Positions 48,197 to 57,807 of a stretch of 64,000 nt of DNA are shown here, piece by piece (within the stretch, counting starts at the first letter, position 1; each line of letters begins with the position of its first letter). This DNA comes from an uncultured Muribaculaceae bacterium (GTDB lineage Bacteria > Bacteroidota > Bacteroidia > Bacteroidales > Muribaculaceae). The stretch lies in assembly GCA_947632485.1 (NCBI GenBank), contig CANRPJ010000002.1, forward strand, positions 1-64,000, written 5' to 3'. A program made the translations under genes and the position numbers. The notes under the pieces are model-generated. The model saw only the letters and a list, made by a program, of their open reading frames with translations. It searched no databases and was not told where the DNA came from.

Positions 48197-50617
48197 TCAG
48201 GGCGCGGTAGTTATGAGCATTCGGGAATAGTCCCAGCGGATAGAGAAGCTTAGGGTCCGGGTAGCGGGATCGTAGCTCCATGAGGAGGGATCGAGTTCTT
48301 CTCCATTTGCCACCAGAATCTCAGGAGCCTTCTTCAAGCCGGGCACTTCGAAATCGTAGATAGCTTCGGAGGGCATTCCGTCATAGCTTCCTTCAGCCGC
48401 AAGGGTAATCGCGATATCACCTTCAGAGTCGGCCATTCCCTGGAAGCTTACGAGCCTGTAGGCTCCATCTTGCAGGGACCGGGGCGAGATGCGATTGTCA
48501 TCGTAAAGGAGGTAGGTAGAAATCTCTTCCGACGGGAAATAGGTTATCGAAAGCTTCGAAGGGTCATACTGCGAGGTATTTTCTATCGGCTGGAGAGTCC
48601 GGGGTATGAATGCTCCCGCCCTTACGAACAGGGGGAGTTCCGACAGAGGCGCCTCAATCTCAGCCGAGGTGAAACCCTGGTAGCGCTTCAAAGGATTTCG
48701 CCAATCGATCCATTCGCCGGCGGGGAACCATACGGTACGCTTCTGCGCGCCCTGAGTCATGACGGGGGCAACAAGCACCTCCGAGCCCCAAAGGTATTCG
48801 TCGCGGATAGATGCGGCGGTATCGGAAGGGGTATCGCCATAGAAATTGAGGGGACGGGCGAGAGGCAGGCCGAAAACAGCATTCTCAAACGCGAGCGTAT
48901 AGTTGTAAGGCAGCCACTCATAGCGCATACGCACGAATCGCTTCAGAATATCCTCATACTCAGGATAGTTGAATGGTTCGGGCCGATCTTGAGCATGGGT
49001 ACGCATCATCGGGGTGAAGGCACCCATCTGGAGCCACCTCACATAGAGCTCGGGATCCACCGGATTATTCTCATCTACAGCGAATCCACCGACGTCGCTA
49101 CCCATATACCCGAGTCCCGACAGACCGCTGCTGAGCATCAGAGCTATCTGAGGCTCAAAACCAGCCCATGAGCGGGATACGTCGGTGGTCCAGGGGAATA
49201 CGCCGTAGCGCTGCAGTCCGGTGGTGCCTCCGCGCATCATCAGGAGCGGGCGCACCTCCGGGAAATCTTCGAGGAAACCCTCATAGATCAGGCGACTCCA
49301 TTCGTTGCCATATACGTTATGATATTGCTTGGCAGTAAGCCCATTGGCATGGCGAACTGAAGCCGGGTGCTCTTCCGGCTCACCGAGATCGCCCCACCAG
49401 CCGGCAATACCATCGTCGGTCAACTTCTTATAGCGCTCCCAGAGCCACTTCCGGGTGTCGGGATTGGAAACATCGAACATTCCGGCATCGCCTACCCAGG
49501 TAGTCACGTCGTGGGTGCGCCCCAGAGAATCGCGCACGAGCATACCTTGCGAGGCCAGAAGGTTGTAATTGTCGATAGCGCCGATCTTGTTGATATATGG
49601 CTGAGAGATAGTTACGGTGTTCACTCCCTTTGCCTTAAGGTCGGCGAGCATCTTCTTATGGTCGGGAAACTGATCTTTATTCCATTCGAGACGACCCATG
49701 TCGGTCTCCTGTCCATACCAGTAAAGGTCGAGCACTACCCCATCAATCGGATAACCGAGGCTTTTCAGGGAATCTACCACCTGGAGGGTTTCCTGCTGGG
49801 TCTTATAGCCATATTTGGAGGTGATGTAGCCCAGCGCCCATAGAGGGGGCAGAGGCTGGTGGCCTGTAAGGTCGGCATAACCTTCCATCACTCCTTCGAT
49901 TGCGCCACTACCATTTATGAAATAATAGGAGAGAGGCGCGGGAGTGGCTGACTTATAGACTATTGAATCAGCGCCCATCACGAGCTCAGCACGGTTAAAA
50001 TCGTCGAACAACACACCGAAGCCGGCGTCAGATACGAACCACGGAACGCTTATACCCATCTGCGAAATCCGGGGATCGGCGCCGGTATAGCCATAGTTCT
50101 GGCGGTTGTACATTGTAAGGGTGTCACCATTTAGCGTTAGGCTGTGGCCTCTCTCGCCCGCTCCGTGGAAGTGCTGATTCTCCGGGATATAGAAAGATAC
50201 GCTTTTCAGAAGCCCCGTATTATCGATTCCCCCGCTTTCTGAAAGAAGAAGGCTCCCGTCGGCTGAATAGAAGGCTACGCGACCGCTATTTCTCTCTACG
50301 AGAACCGATGTGGTGGAAGTGGCGACCTCAACCTGCTCAGCATCAGCAGATACTCTCGCATGGACATAGTCGGGCTCCATCACCGCCGCCTGCGACGGAG
50401 GCAGTGAGTCTGACGCTCCGGCGGGGAAGGAAGCGATATGAAATACATTATTGCTCAGAGCACTGACACGCACTCTGGCGCCATCGGATAGCGTCAGGAC
50501 TGCTCCTGACGGCCGGGGCTCCACCTTGCCAAGAGTCTCCTCCGGGCTTAAAACGGCAGCGCCCGACGCTATCCCCAACAGAATCAGGGCAGGCGCCAGG
50601 CACAGTCTCTTTCTCAT
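48197..50617 (-). CDS. GH31 alpha-glycosidase
   Basis: PIDGVVLDLYWYGQETDMGRLEWNKDQFPD, GIAGWWGDLGEPEEHP, SDVGGFA; signal peptide from ATG 50617. Confidence 0.92.
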   Translation of the reverse strand: MRKRLCLAPALILLGIASGAAVLSPEETLGKVEPRPSGAVLTLSDGARVRVSALSNNVFHIASFPAGASDSLPPSQAAVMEPDYVHARVSADAEQVEVATSTTSVLVERNSGRVAFYSADGSLLLSESGGIDNTGLLKSVSFYIPENQHFHGAGERGHSLTLNGDTLTMYNRQNYGYTGADPRISQMGISVPWFVSDAGFGVLFDDFNRAELVMGADSIVYKSATPAPLSYYFINGSGAIEGVMEGYADLTGHQPLPPLWALGYITSKYGYKTQQETLQVVDSLKSLGYPIDGVVLDLYWYGQETDMGRLEWNKDQFPDHKKMLADLKAKGVNTVTISQPYINKIGAIDNYNLLASQGMLVRDSLGRTHDVTTWVGDAGMFDVSNPDTRKWLWERYKKLTDDGIAGWWGDLGEPEEHPASVRHANGLTAKQYHNVYGNEWSRLIYEGFLEDFPEVRPLLMMRGGTTGLQRYGVFPWTTDVSRSWAGFEPQIALMLSSGLSGLGYMGSDVGGFAVDENNPVDPELYVRWLQMGAFTPMMRTHAQDRPEPFNYPEYEDILKRFVRMRYEWLPYNYTLAFENAVFGLPLARPLNFYGDTPSDTAASIRDEYLWGSEVLVAPVMTQGAQKRTVWFPAGEWIDWRNPLKRYQGFTSAEIEAPLSELPLFVRAGAFIPRTLQPIENTSQYDPSKLSITYFPSEEISTYLLYDDNRISPRSLQDGAYRLVSFQGMADSEGDIAITLAAEGSYDGMPSEAIYDFEVPGLKKAPEILVANGEELDPSSWSYDPATRTLSFSIRWDYSRMLITTAP

Positions 50618-50628
50618 AGTTTCCGAAT

Positions 50629-51861
50629 CTATTTCTCCAATTCTATATCCTGATCTACAATCACATGCCACGGAAGACCGGACACGGCAAGCTTCTCGAG
50701 GAACGGATCGGGATCAAACTCCTCTACGTTGTGAACTCCTGGCTTTACCCATTTTCCGGTCAGGAACATTGCCGCTCCCACCATGGCAGGGACACCAGTA
50801 GTGTAGCTCACGGCCTGGGCTCCGGTCTCCCGGTAAGCCTCCTGATGGCTGCAGTTATTATAGATGTAGTAGGTAGATTCGTGACCTTGCTTATCGATTC
50901 CGCGGATTCGGCAGCCAATCGAGGTCTCACCCGTATAATTCTCTCCGAGCGAACCGGGATCGGGTAGCACCGCCTTCAGGAACTGTATAGGCACGATCTC
51001 GCGGCCTTCATACATGACCGGATCAATCCGGGCCATACCTATATCCTGAATCACGCGGAGGTAGGTGAGATACTGATCGCCGAAGGTCATCCAGAAGCGG
51101 GCGCGCTTAAGGGTAGGGAAATTGAGCACGAGCGACTCCAACTCCTCATGGTAAAGCAGATAGCTTTCACGCGGCCCGATATTGGGATAGTTGAGCGGAC
51201 GGTGAATTTCCAGATTCTCTGTCTCGACCCATTGGCCGTCTTCAAAATAGCGGCCTTTCTGAGTGATCTCGCGGATATTGATTTCGGGATTGAAGTTGGT
51301 GGCGAAGGCCTTGCCGTGGTTGCCGGCGTTGCAGTCTACGATGTCGAGATACTCCATCTTCGAAAAATGGTGTTTCGCAGCGTAGGCCGTGAAGATCGCG
51401 CTTACTCCGGGATCGAATCCGCACCCGAGAATCGCCGTAAGCCCGGCATTCTCGAAGCGCTCCCTGTAGGCCCACTGCCAGCTATATTCAAAATGCGCCT
51501 CATCTTTAGGCTCATAGTTGGCAGTATCGAGATAATTTACCCCGCACTGCAGGCAGGCCTCCATTATTGTGAGATCCTGATAAGGGAGAGCCACATTGAT
51601 GCAGATATCGGGCTTATGACGCCGGAAAAGCTCCACGAGCTGCTCCACGCTATCGGCATCGACCTTATCGGTAGAGATCTGCGGAATCTTCTCCGCTCCC
51701 TCCTTCTCCAGACGGGCCACAACGCCAGCTGCCAGTTCGTCACATTTCTCCAGTCTGCGCGATGCAATGACTATCTCCGGAAATATTTCAGGATTCTGGG
51801 CGCATTTCAGAGCTACTACCGAGCCTACGCCTCCGGCACCAATAATCAGTGTCTTTCCCAT
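50629..51861 (-). CDS. Saccharopine dehydrogenase family, probable carboxynorspermidine dehydrogenase
   Basis: MGKTLIIGAGGVGSVVALKCAQN, ILGCGFDPGVSAIFTAYAAKHHF, DCNAGNHGKAFATNFNPEINIREI. Confidence 0.8.
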   Translation of the reverse strand: MGKTLIIGAGGVGSVVALKCAQNPEIFPEIVIASRRLEKCDELAAGVVARLEKEGAEKIPQISTDKVDADSVEQLVELFRRHKPDICINVALPYQDLTIMEACLQCGVNYLDTANYEPKDEAHFEYSWQWAYRERFENAGLTAILGCGFDPGVSAIFTAYAAKHHFSKMEYLDIVDCNAGNHGKAFATNFNPEINIREITQKGRYFEDGQWVETENLEIHRPLNYPNIGPRESYLLYHEELESLVLNFPTLKRARFWMTFGDQYLTYLRVIQDIGMARIDPVMYEGREIVPIQFLKAVLPDPGSLGENYTGETSIGCRIRGIDKQGHESTYYIYNNCSHQEAYRETGAQAVSYTTGVPAMVGAAMFLTGKWVKPGVHNVEEFDPDPFLEKLAVSGLPWHVIVDQDIELEK

Positions 51862-51879
51862 ATCTTAAGGATTTCTCAG

Positions 51880-52740
51880 TTATTTATTCTCTTCGGGCAC
51901 TACCCGGTCTGCCTTAATCTTTACGATCACTACTTCTGATCCTTTAAGACCCATACGGCGTGTTGACGAGCCATACATGTCGTCGGCGGTAAGAGCCAGC
52001 GTAGCCTGCTCGCCGAGCTTAAGGGTCTTCATGAAGGCGGCTACCGGAGAGTGAGGCTCAAACGTGCGGCCGATTACGAAGGAACTACGGGCCGGGGTGC
52101 CTGCGGAAGCACCGCTCAATGTGGTGACCTCCAGATTGCCCTCTACGCGGGTGCCTTCAGGAAGCGCCTCGCCCTCGCCGGGCTTCACGATGGTTACGTA
52201 GATCAGGCTGTCGGCCTGCATATTATTCTCCTTGGCATAAGCCTCCAGGGCTTTCTTGCCTTCTGCGGCCTCTTTCTGGCGTAGCTGCACTTCATAACGC
52301 AGCTGGAGCTGCTGGAACTCCATCTGGGTCATCTGCATATTTACGGCGCTATCACTGCGCAGAGCATACTGCAGACCGCTTACCACTACCTTTGGATTGA
52401 GCTCCTCGCCGTAGATTTTCTTGAACTGTCCGAGCGAGCGGGCTATCTGCAGACCGGTTGCGAGACCTGCGTTGTAGGCTTCGTCCTTACTGTTGAAAGC
52501 GGCCTCAAGACCTTTCTTGTAAGCCTCACGGGCTGACTCAGTGGCAAGCGTGGTATCCATCTGGGCCTGCTGCCAGAAGGAGCCGCCGTTGAGCACTCCG
52601 TAGTAATATGAAAGCGAGTCAAGAACCGACATGTTCTGCATCTCGCTGATGGCCTTTCCTTTATTATTGCCACCCGAGCAGGAGGTAAGAGCCATTGCGG
52701 CTGCCACACCTGCAAAAAGAAGGGATTTTAGTTTCATCAC
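51880..52740 (-). CDS. FKBP-type peptidyl-prolyl isomerase lipoprotein
   Basis: Lipobox MALTSCSGG; FKBP N-terminal helical region (DSLSYYYGVLNG) and C-terminal FKBP-like segment. Confidence 0.75.
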   Translation of the reverse strand: MMKLKSLLFAGVAAAMALTSCSGGNNKGKAISEMQNMSVLDSLSYYYGVLNGGSFWQQAQMDTTLATESAREAYKKGLEAAFNSKDEAYNAGLATGLQIARSLGQFKKIYGEELNPKVVVSGLQYALRSDSAVNMQMTQMEFQQLQLRYEVQLRQKEAAEGKKALEAYAKENNMQADSLIYVTIVKPGEGEALPEGTRVEGNLEVTTLSGASAGTPARSSFVIGRTFEPHSPVAAFMKTLKLGEQATLALTADDMYGSSTRRMGLKGSEVVIVKIKADRVVPEENK

Positions 52741-52746
52741 TTTTGA

Positions 52747-52923
52747 TTATTCATTATAATAGTCTGATGCCGAGTCTGCCGGTATCTCATCGGGCAAATC
52801 CACGCTGATCTCCACCTCGACAGTCTCGCCGAGGGGAACCATACTTTCGCGCGTACGCCCCTGGCAGCTGCACAAAGCAACCGCCAGGATACCGCCGGCC
52901 AGCACCGCACAACGGTTTTTCAT
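52747..52923 (-). CDS. 58-aa small lipoprotein (not in the supplied ORF track)
   Basis: Manual translation: MKNRCAVLAGGILAVALCSCQGRTRESMVPLGETVEVEISVDLPDEIPADSASDYYNE. Start overlaps the upstream FKBP stop (TGATG). Confidence 0.6.
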   Translation of the reverse strand: MKNRCAVLAGGILAVALCSCQGRTRESMVPLGETVEVEISVDLPDEIPADSASDYYNE

Positions 52924-53510
52924 CACTGAGCTTCAGGCACTATGATGTTGAGCAGGTCAACGTAGAACACCAGCGTGGCGCCGGGAGGAATCAGATCGCC
53001 TGCTCCGCGCTCGCCGTAAGCGATGTTTGCAGGAGCATAAAGCACTGCCTGACCACCTTCCTTCATGAGCTGCACGCCCTCAGTCCAGGCGGGAATCACG
53101 CGGTTGAGCGGGAACACGATTGGGCCGCTATCTGCGCCGTGGTCCCAGGAGCTGTCGAACATAGTGCCGTCAGCAAGCACGCCGCTGTAGTTGACACGCA
53201 CGCTCGAAGTCTCAATCGGCTGAGCTCCGGTGCCTTCTACCAGCATCACATAGCGCAATCCGCTGGGGGTCTGCACCCAACCGCTCTTATCGGCTGAGGC
53301 ACGGTTAGCCTCATCTTCAAACCAGGCGGCAGTGTAGGTCTGCAGCACCGTGTCGCCTCTTTCCAGAGATTGCTCTACGGCAGCCACCATGTCAACTACT
53401 TCGGCCGTGTCGGAATCAGCAGCAGCCGTCTTATTGTTACCGCACGCCGCAAGCGACGTCAAGGCAACGACCCCCATGGAGGCCGCTGCCAAAAACCAAG
53501 TTTTCTTCAC
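52923..53510 (-). CDS. FKBP-type peptidyl-prolyl isomerase lipoprotein
   Basis: GTG start at 53510 gives VKKTWFLAAASMGVVALTSLAACGNNK; FKBP core VRVNYSGVLADGTMFDSSWD...VIPAWTEGVQLMKEGGQAVLYAPANIAYGERG. Confidence 0.88.
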   Translation of the reverse strand: MKKTWFLAAASMGVVALTSLAACGNNKTAAADSDTAEVVDMVAAVEQSLERGDTVLQTYTAAWFEDEANRASADKSGWVQTPSGLRYVMLVEGTGAQPIETSSVRVNYSGVLADGTMFDSSWDHGADSGPIVFPLNRVIPAWTEGVQLMKEGGQAVLYAPANIAYGERGAGDLIPPGATLVFYVDLLNIIVPEAQ

Positions 53511-53532
53511 TTTTATAGTCAAATTTCTGTTT

Positions 53533-54123
53533 TCACTTCTTAACCACCTTGATAAGCTCCACATCGAAAATAAGGGTGGAGTGAGGCGGAATTGCATTGG
53601 GCACACCCTGCGGGCCATAAGCGAGATCCGAGGGAATGAAGAATGTGAACTTCGAGCCCTCTTTCATAAGCTGCACTCCCTCAGTCCAGCCCGGGATCAC
53701 GCGGTTAAGAGGGAAGGTGGCCGGCTCGCCACGGCTTACGCTACTATCGAACACCGTGCCGTCGAGCAGCTTACCGGTATAATGTACCGTCACTTCATCA
53801 GTAGCTGTCGGGCTGGCGCCATCGCCTTCTTTCTCCACTATATACTGCAGACCTGAAGCGGTAACCTTCACGCCTTCGTTTTTCTTATTCTCGGCCAGGA
53901 ATTTCTCTCCCACTTCGCGTGCGGCTGCCTCAGCCTTCTTCTGAAGGTCGGTAAGATATTCTTGAATCATCTTCTGGGCCTCTTCGTGGGTAATCTCAGG
54001 CTTGCCGCCATCGAATGCCACCTTCACTCCGTCTTTGAAATCATCGAGGCTGATTTCCTTGACTCCCATGCCTTTAAGCTGGCTGCCCATAGCCAGACCC
54101 CAGGCGTAACTCATTTTGTCCAT
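53533..54123 (-). CDS. FKBP-type peptidyl-prolyl isomerase (Mip/FklB-like)
   Basis: MDKMSYAWGLAMGSQLKGMG; VTVHYTGKLLDGTVFDSSVSRGEPATFPLNRVIPGWTEGVQLM. Confidence 0.92.
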   Translation of the reverse strand: MDKMSYAWGLAMGSQLKGMGVKEISLDDFKDGVKVAFDGGKPEITHEEAQKMIQEYLTDLQKKAEAAAREVGEKFLAENKKNEGVKVTASGLQYIVEKEGDGASPTATDEVTVHYTGKLLDGTVFDSSVSRGEPATFPLNRVIPGWTEGVQLMKEGSKFTFFIPSDLAYGPQGVPNAIPPHSTLIFDVELIKVVKK

Positions 54124-54381
54124 AATCAGTAATTTCTTTTTTAAGGCACCCGCTCCTTATCAGGCGGGCTGCCGGTTTTTATTAAGAAAACGTATGGCAG
54201 CGCCCCAATGTTTCCCGCAGGTGCGTTACGGGGTGCTAAATTAATGAAAAAAGCGTTATCTGCGAAATCAACTTCTCTTAAGCATAATTTTTATCGGCTT
54301 ATTGTTGCGGAACCGCGATATTGCGTAATTTTGCAGCCGGAAACCAAATAGCTCACTTCAAATTAAAAGCGAACTTTTCCC

Positions 54382-55341
54382 ATGCCACAGTTGAAATACA
54401 ACAAGCTGATGGTCAACGCTAAAGACTACGTGATCATCGTAATGGGTCTTTTCCTTTATGCCTTCGGGTTCTGCGCCTTCATTCTGCCCCACCATGTGGT
54501 GATCGGCGGCCTGTCGGGTGTAGGCACGCTGGTATATTTCGGTAGCGGCGGCACGATTCCAGTGGCCGTGACGCAATATGTCTGCAATCTGATTCTTCTC
54601 GCCATAGCCTATAAGATAGTAGGGCGCACGTTTGTGCTCCGCACTATCTTCGGAGCCACGGTGATGGCATTGTTTGTGGGCATCCTCGAGGGTGTGTTCA
54701 TGGGTCTTGACCGTCCTCTTATGGCAGAGACTTCGATGAGCGTGATCCTCGGAGCAATCCTCTCGGGTCTGGGTGTAGGTATCGCCTTCCTCCACAACGG
54801 ATCGACGGGTGGCACCGATATCGTGGCAGCCATGGTTTCGAGAGTGAGCAACGTAAGCATCGGGCGCACTATGATTTTCACGGACCTTATCATCGTGTCG
54901 TGCAGCATATTCCTGCCTTTTGAAGGCAGCTTTGAGGAGCGCCTTCAGGCGAGGGTGCCGCTGATCGTATATGGCGTGATCGTGACTTTCGTGCTTGCTT
55001 ATGTGACCGACAACCTCATCAATACCAACCGGCAGAGTACTCAGTTCGTGATCTTTTCCCACCGCTGGAAAGAGATAGCAGATCAGATCAATTCAGAGGC
55101 CCACAGGGGTGTGACAGTGATTGATGGTCAGGGCTGGTATACCAAAAGCGATGTCAAGATGCTGATGGTGTGGTGCCGCCGCATTGAGCGGATAACCATA
55201 TTCCGCATCATAAAAAGTATTGATGAGCACGCCTTTATATCGCAGGCTAACGTAAACGGCGTATATGGCAACGGCTTCGACCAGGTAAAGGTGAAAGTGA
55301 AGAAAACTGAAGAAGCTCCGCTCCCCAAAGAAAAGGAGTAA
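54382..55341 (+). CDS. YitT family membrane protein (DUF161/DUF2179)
   Basis: GLFLYAFGFCAFILPHHVVIGGLSGVGTLVYF, FLHNGSTGGTDIVAAMVSRVSNVSIGRTM, C-terminal RGVTVIDGQGWYTKSDVKMLMVWCRRIE. Confidence 0.9.
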   Translation: MPQLKYNKLMVNAKDYVIIVMGLFLYAFGFCAFILPHHVVIGGLSGVGTLVYFGSGGTIPVAVTQYVCNLILLAIAYKIVGRTFVLRTIFGATVMALFVGILEGVFMGLDRPLMAETSMSVILGAILSGLGVGIAFLHNGSTGGTDIVAAMVSRVSNVSIGRTMIFTDLIIVSCSIFLPFEGSFEERLQARVPLIVYGVIVTFVLAYVTDNLINTNRQSTQFVIFSHRWKEIADQINSEAHRGVTVIDGQGWYTKSDVKMLMVWCRRIERITIFRIIKSIDEHAFISQANVNGVYGNGFDQVKVKVKKTEEAPLPKEKE

Positions 55342-55369
55342 GCTTTTTTCTACCAAGTCATTAGAATGG

Positions 55370-55410
55370 AAAAGCGCAGCTGACCGGAATCCAGGCAGTT
55401 GCGCTTTCTT
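55370..55410. terminator. Bidirectional hairpin between yitT and tRNA-Gln
   Basis: aaagcgca...tgcgcttt stem between convergent units. Confidence 0.5.
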
Positions 55411-55415
55411 TCTCG

Positions 55416-55486
55416 TTGTCTTACCAGGATTCGAACCTGGACAAGCAGAACCAAAAACTGCTGTGCTACCATTACACCATAAGACA
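55416..55486 (-). tRNA. tRNA-Gln (TTG)
   Basis: Reverse complement TGTCTTATGGTGTAATGGTAGCAC...GCAGTTTTTGGTTCTGC...CCAGGTTCGAACCTGGTAAGACA; loop TTTTGGT gives anticodon TTG. Confidence 0.9.
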
Positions 55487-55620
55487 ATCCTCGTCTTCTC
55501 AACCGCCACCCTTTCTCCAAAGAGCTTTCCGGCTAAAGAAGCGATGCAAAGGTAATGATTTATTTCGGTTTGAAGCGAATTTTGATTAATTTTGGCTTCA
55601 CTAAAATTTCCGATTCTAAA

Positions 55621-56307
55621 ATGATGAAGGCAAAACTTTTCATATCAGCTCTTTTCGTGAGCGCAGTAGCTTCACTGCCCGCTTCGGCCGAAGGCCTGCT
55701 CGACACCTCGGCCCCCGCCTTTCCATTCAGCCTTGGAGTAAGGCTCGGCCTCAACACCTCCAACATTACAATATCCGATGCCTTGTTTCCCACCTATAAC
55801 AAAAACAGTTGGGGCACAGGCTTTCAGGCCGGAGTAGTGGCCGACATCAAGTTTCGCAATTTCATAGCGATCCAGCCGGGGGCATTTCTGGAATACCGGA
55901 GCGGAAGCTATACCTACATCACCGATACCGCTCCTGAGAGCTACCAGACCCAGGCGGGCAATCTGCGCAGCTATAATTTCACGATTCCCATATTGGCATC
56001 GGTGCGCATGAATGTGGCAAACGTGATCCGCTGGAGCATCGATGCCGGGCCCTACGTATCTTTAAGGCTTGGCGGAAAGGGAGATATCTATAATGTGCAG
56101 GAGGCGGCCGGAGGGCGTCCGCTGCAGGATACGCGCATTGAGCGCCGAAGCTGCCTGTGGGGGCTCAAACTCGGCACGGGCATCAATTTCATGAGCCATT
56201 ATTATTTCGGCATCCATTATATGGCTACGCTCTCTACTCCCTGGAAAGAGGCGCTCTACGACGGCCACGACAAGGCCTGGACATTCACCCTTGGCTACGA
56301 TTTCTGA
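55621..56307 (+). CDS. Outer membrane beta-barrel protein (PorT-family-like)
   Basis: Signal peptide [41 protein letters not shown]...[27 protein letters not shown]. Confidence 0.75.
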   Translation: MMKAKLFISALFVSAVASLPASAEGLLDTSAPAFPFSLGVRLGLNTSNITISDALFPTYNKNSWGTGFQAGVVADIKFRNFIAIQPGAFLEYRSGSYTYITDTAPESYQTQAGNLRSYNFTIPILASVRMNVANVIRWSIDAGPYVSLRLGGKGDIYNVQEAAGGRPLQDTRIERRSCLWGLKLGTGINFMSHYYFGIHYMATLSTPWKEALYDGHDKAWTFTLGYDF

Positions 56308-56780
56308 TGCGCACGGAGAAAGAACTGGAGGGAGTGACCCTTCTGGGTGCAAATGGCACCATATACCCTACCGACTACGATCCCTCCCTGCTTGAGACAT
56401 TCGAAAACAAGCATCAGGACCGCGATTATGTAGTGACGCTCGACTGCCCCGAATTCACTACCCTCTGCCCGAAGACAGGGCAGCCGGATTTCGGGCACAT
56501 CTACATATCCTACATACCGCGCCGGCGCATGGTGGAGAGCAAGAGCCTGAAACTTTATCTTTTCAGCTTCCGCAATCATGGCGATTTCCATGAAGACTGC
56601 GTCAACATCATTCTCAATGACTTATGGCAGCTCATGGAGCCGGCATACCTGGAGGTGAAAGGAGTGTTCATGCCCCGCGGAGGAATCAGCATTCACCCCT
56701 TCGCCAACAAGGCCGATGCCGACCATGAGGACTTGGCCGCAAGGCGCCGCTTGCAGAACTTTCCAAACCCTAAGCCATGA
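56307..56780 (+). CDS. queF: NADPH-dependent preQ0 reductase
   Basis: [57 protein letters not shown]; start ATG 56307. Confidence 0.95.
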   Translation: MRTEKELEGVTLLGANGTIYPTDYDPSLLETFENKHQDRDYVVTLDCPEFTTLCPKTGQPDFGHIYISYIPRRRMVESKSLKLYLFSFRNHGDFHEDCVNIILNDLWQLMEPAYLEVKGVFMPRGGISIHPFANKADADHEDLAARRRLQNFPNPKP

Positions 56781-57436
56781 AAAAAGACTGCCTGATAGTG
56801 CTTTCGGGAGGCATGGACTCTGTAACCATGCTCCACGACTATAAGAACCGCATAGCTCTGGCCGTGACCTTCGACTATGGCTCCAACCACAACGCCCGCG
56901 AGGCGGAGTGTGCCGCGCGTCAGTGCCAGGCGCTCGGCATAGAGCATCTCGTGATCCTCCTCTCCTTCATGGGGCAGTATTTCAAGAGCTCGCTCCTCGA
57001 GGGCGCCGATGCCGTGCCCGATGCCGACTATGCTGAAGACAACATGAAATCGACCGTCGTGCCTTTCCGCAACGGCATCATGCTCAGTGTGGCCTGCGGA
57101 CTGGCCGAAAGCCGGGGGCTGCAACACGTAATGCTCGCCAACCACGGCGGCGATCACGCCATCTACCCCGACTGTCGCCCGGATTTCATTCGGTCGATGA
57201 GCGCCGCCATGCAGTTTGGCACGTATCCCCACATCGATATTCTGGCCCCCTACACCGATCTCACCAAGGCCGACATAGCCCGCATCGGACGCCGCATAGG
57301 AGTAGACTACTCGCTCACCTATTCATGCTATCGCGGAGGCGAGCGCCACTGCGGCCGCTGCGCCACCTGCAGGGAGCGACGCGAGGCCATGGCTGAGGCC
57401 GGAATTGATGACCCGACCGTCTACGAAGAGTCCTGA
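56777..57436 (+). CDS. queC: 7-cyano-7-deazaguanine synthase
   Basis: [18 protein letters not shown] (PP-loop), C-terminal [22 protein letters not shown] zinc site. Confidence 0.95.
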   Translation: MKKDCLIVLSGGMDSVTMLHDYKNRIALAVTFDYGSNHNAREAECAARQCQALGIEHLVILLSFMGQYFKSSLLEGADAVPDADYAEDNMKSTVVPFRNGIMLSVACGLAESRGLQHVMLANHGGDHAIYPDCRPDFIRSMSAAMQFGTYPHIDILAPYTDLTKADIARIGRRIGVDYSLTYSCYRGGERHCGRCATCRERREAMAEAGIDDPTVYEES

Positions 57437-57459
57437 TCCCGAAAAAAGAGAGAAAAAGA

Positions 57460-57792
57460 ATGTACTACGTAAGCAAACGCCTTGAAATCAGCGCCGCCCA
57501 TCGGCTCAGTCTTGATTATGCGAGCAAATGCACCGCTCTCCACGGCCATAACTGGATAATCACCGTAGAATGCAAAGCGCCCGCCCTGAATGCCAACGGA
57601 ATGGTGGAAGACTTCACCCATATAAAAGAGAAAATCATGGAGAAGCTCGACCATAAGGTGCTCAACGATGTGGTGGATTTCAACCCTACGGCTGAGAATA
57701 TTGCCCGCTGGATTGCCGACAGCATACCTACTTGCTGGCGCTGCACCGTGCAGGAAAGCGAGGGCAACTACGCCACCTACGAAAAGGAATAA
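57460..57792 (+). CDS. queD: 6-carboxytetrahydropterin synthase
   Basis: EISAAHRLSLDYASKCTALHGHNWIITVE, PTAENIARWIAD, VQESEGNYATY. Confidence 0.93.
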   Translation: MYYVSKRLEISAAHRLSLDYASKCTALHGHNWIITVECKAPALNANGMVEDFTHIKEKIMEKLDHKVLNDVVDFNPTAENIARWIADSIPTCWRCTVQESEGNYATYEKE

Positions 57793-57807
57793 TCTCCCTG
57801 ATCCTTA

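Noticed and set aside
55487-55620. preQ1 riboswitch upstream of the que genes
   Set aside because: No recognisable preQ1-I/II core seen in this leader, and the first gene is an outer-membrane barrel; a covariance search would be needed to be sure.
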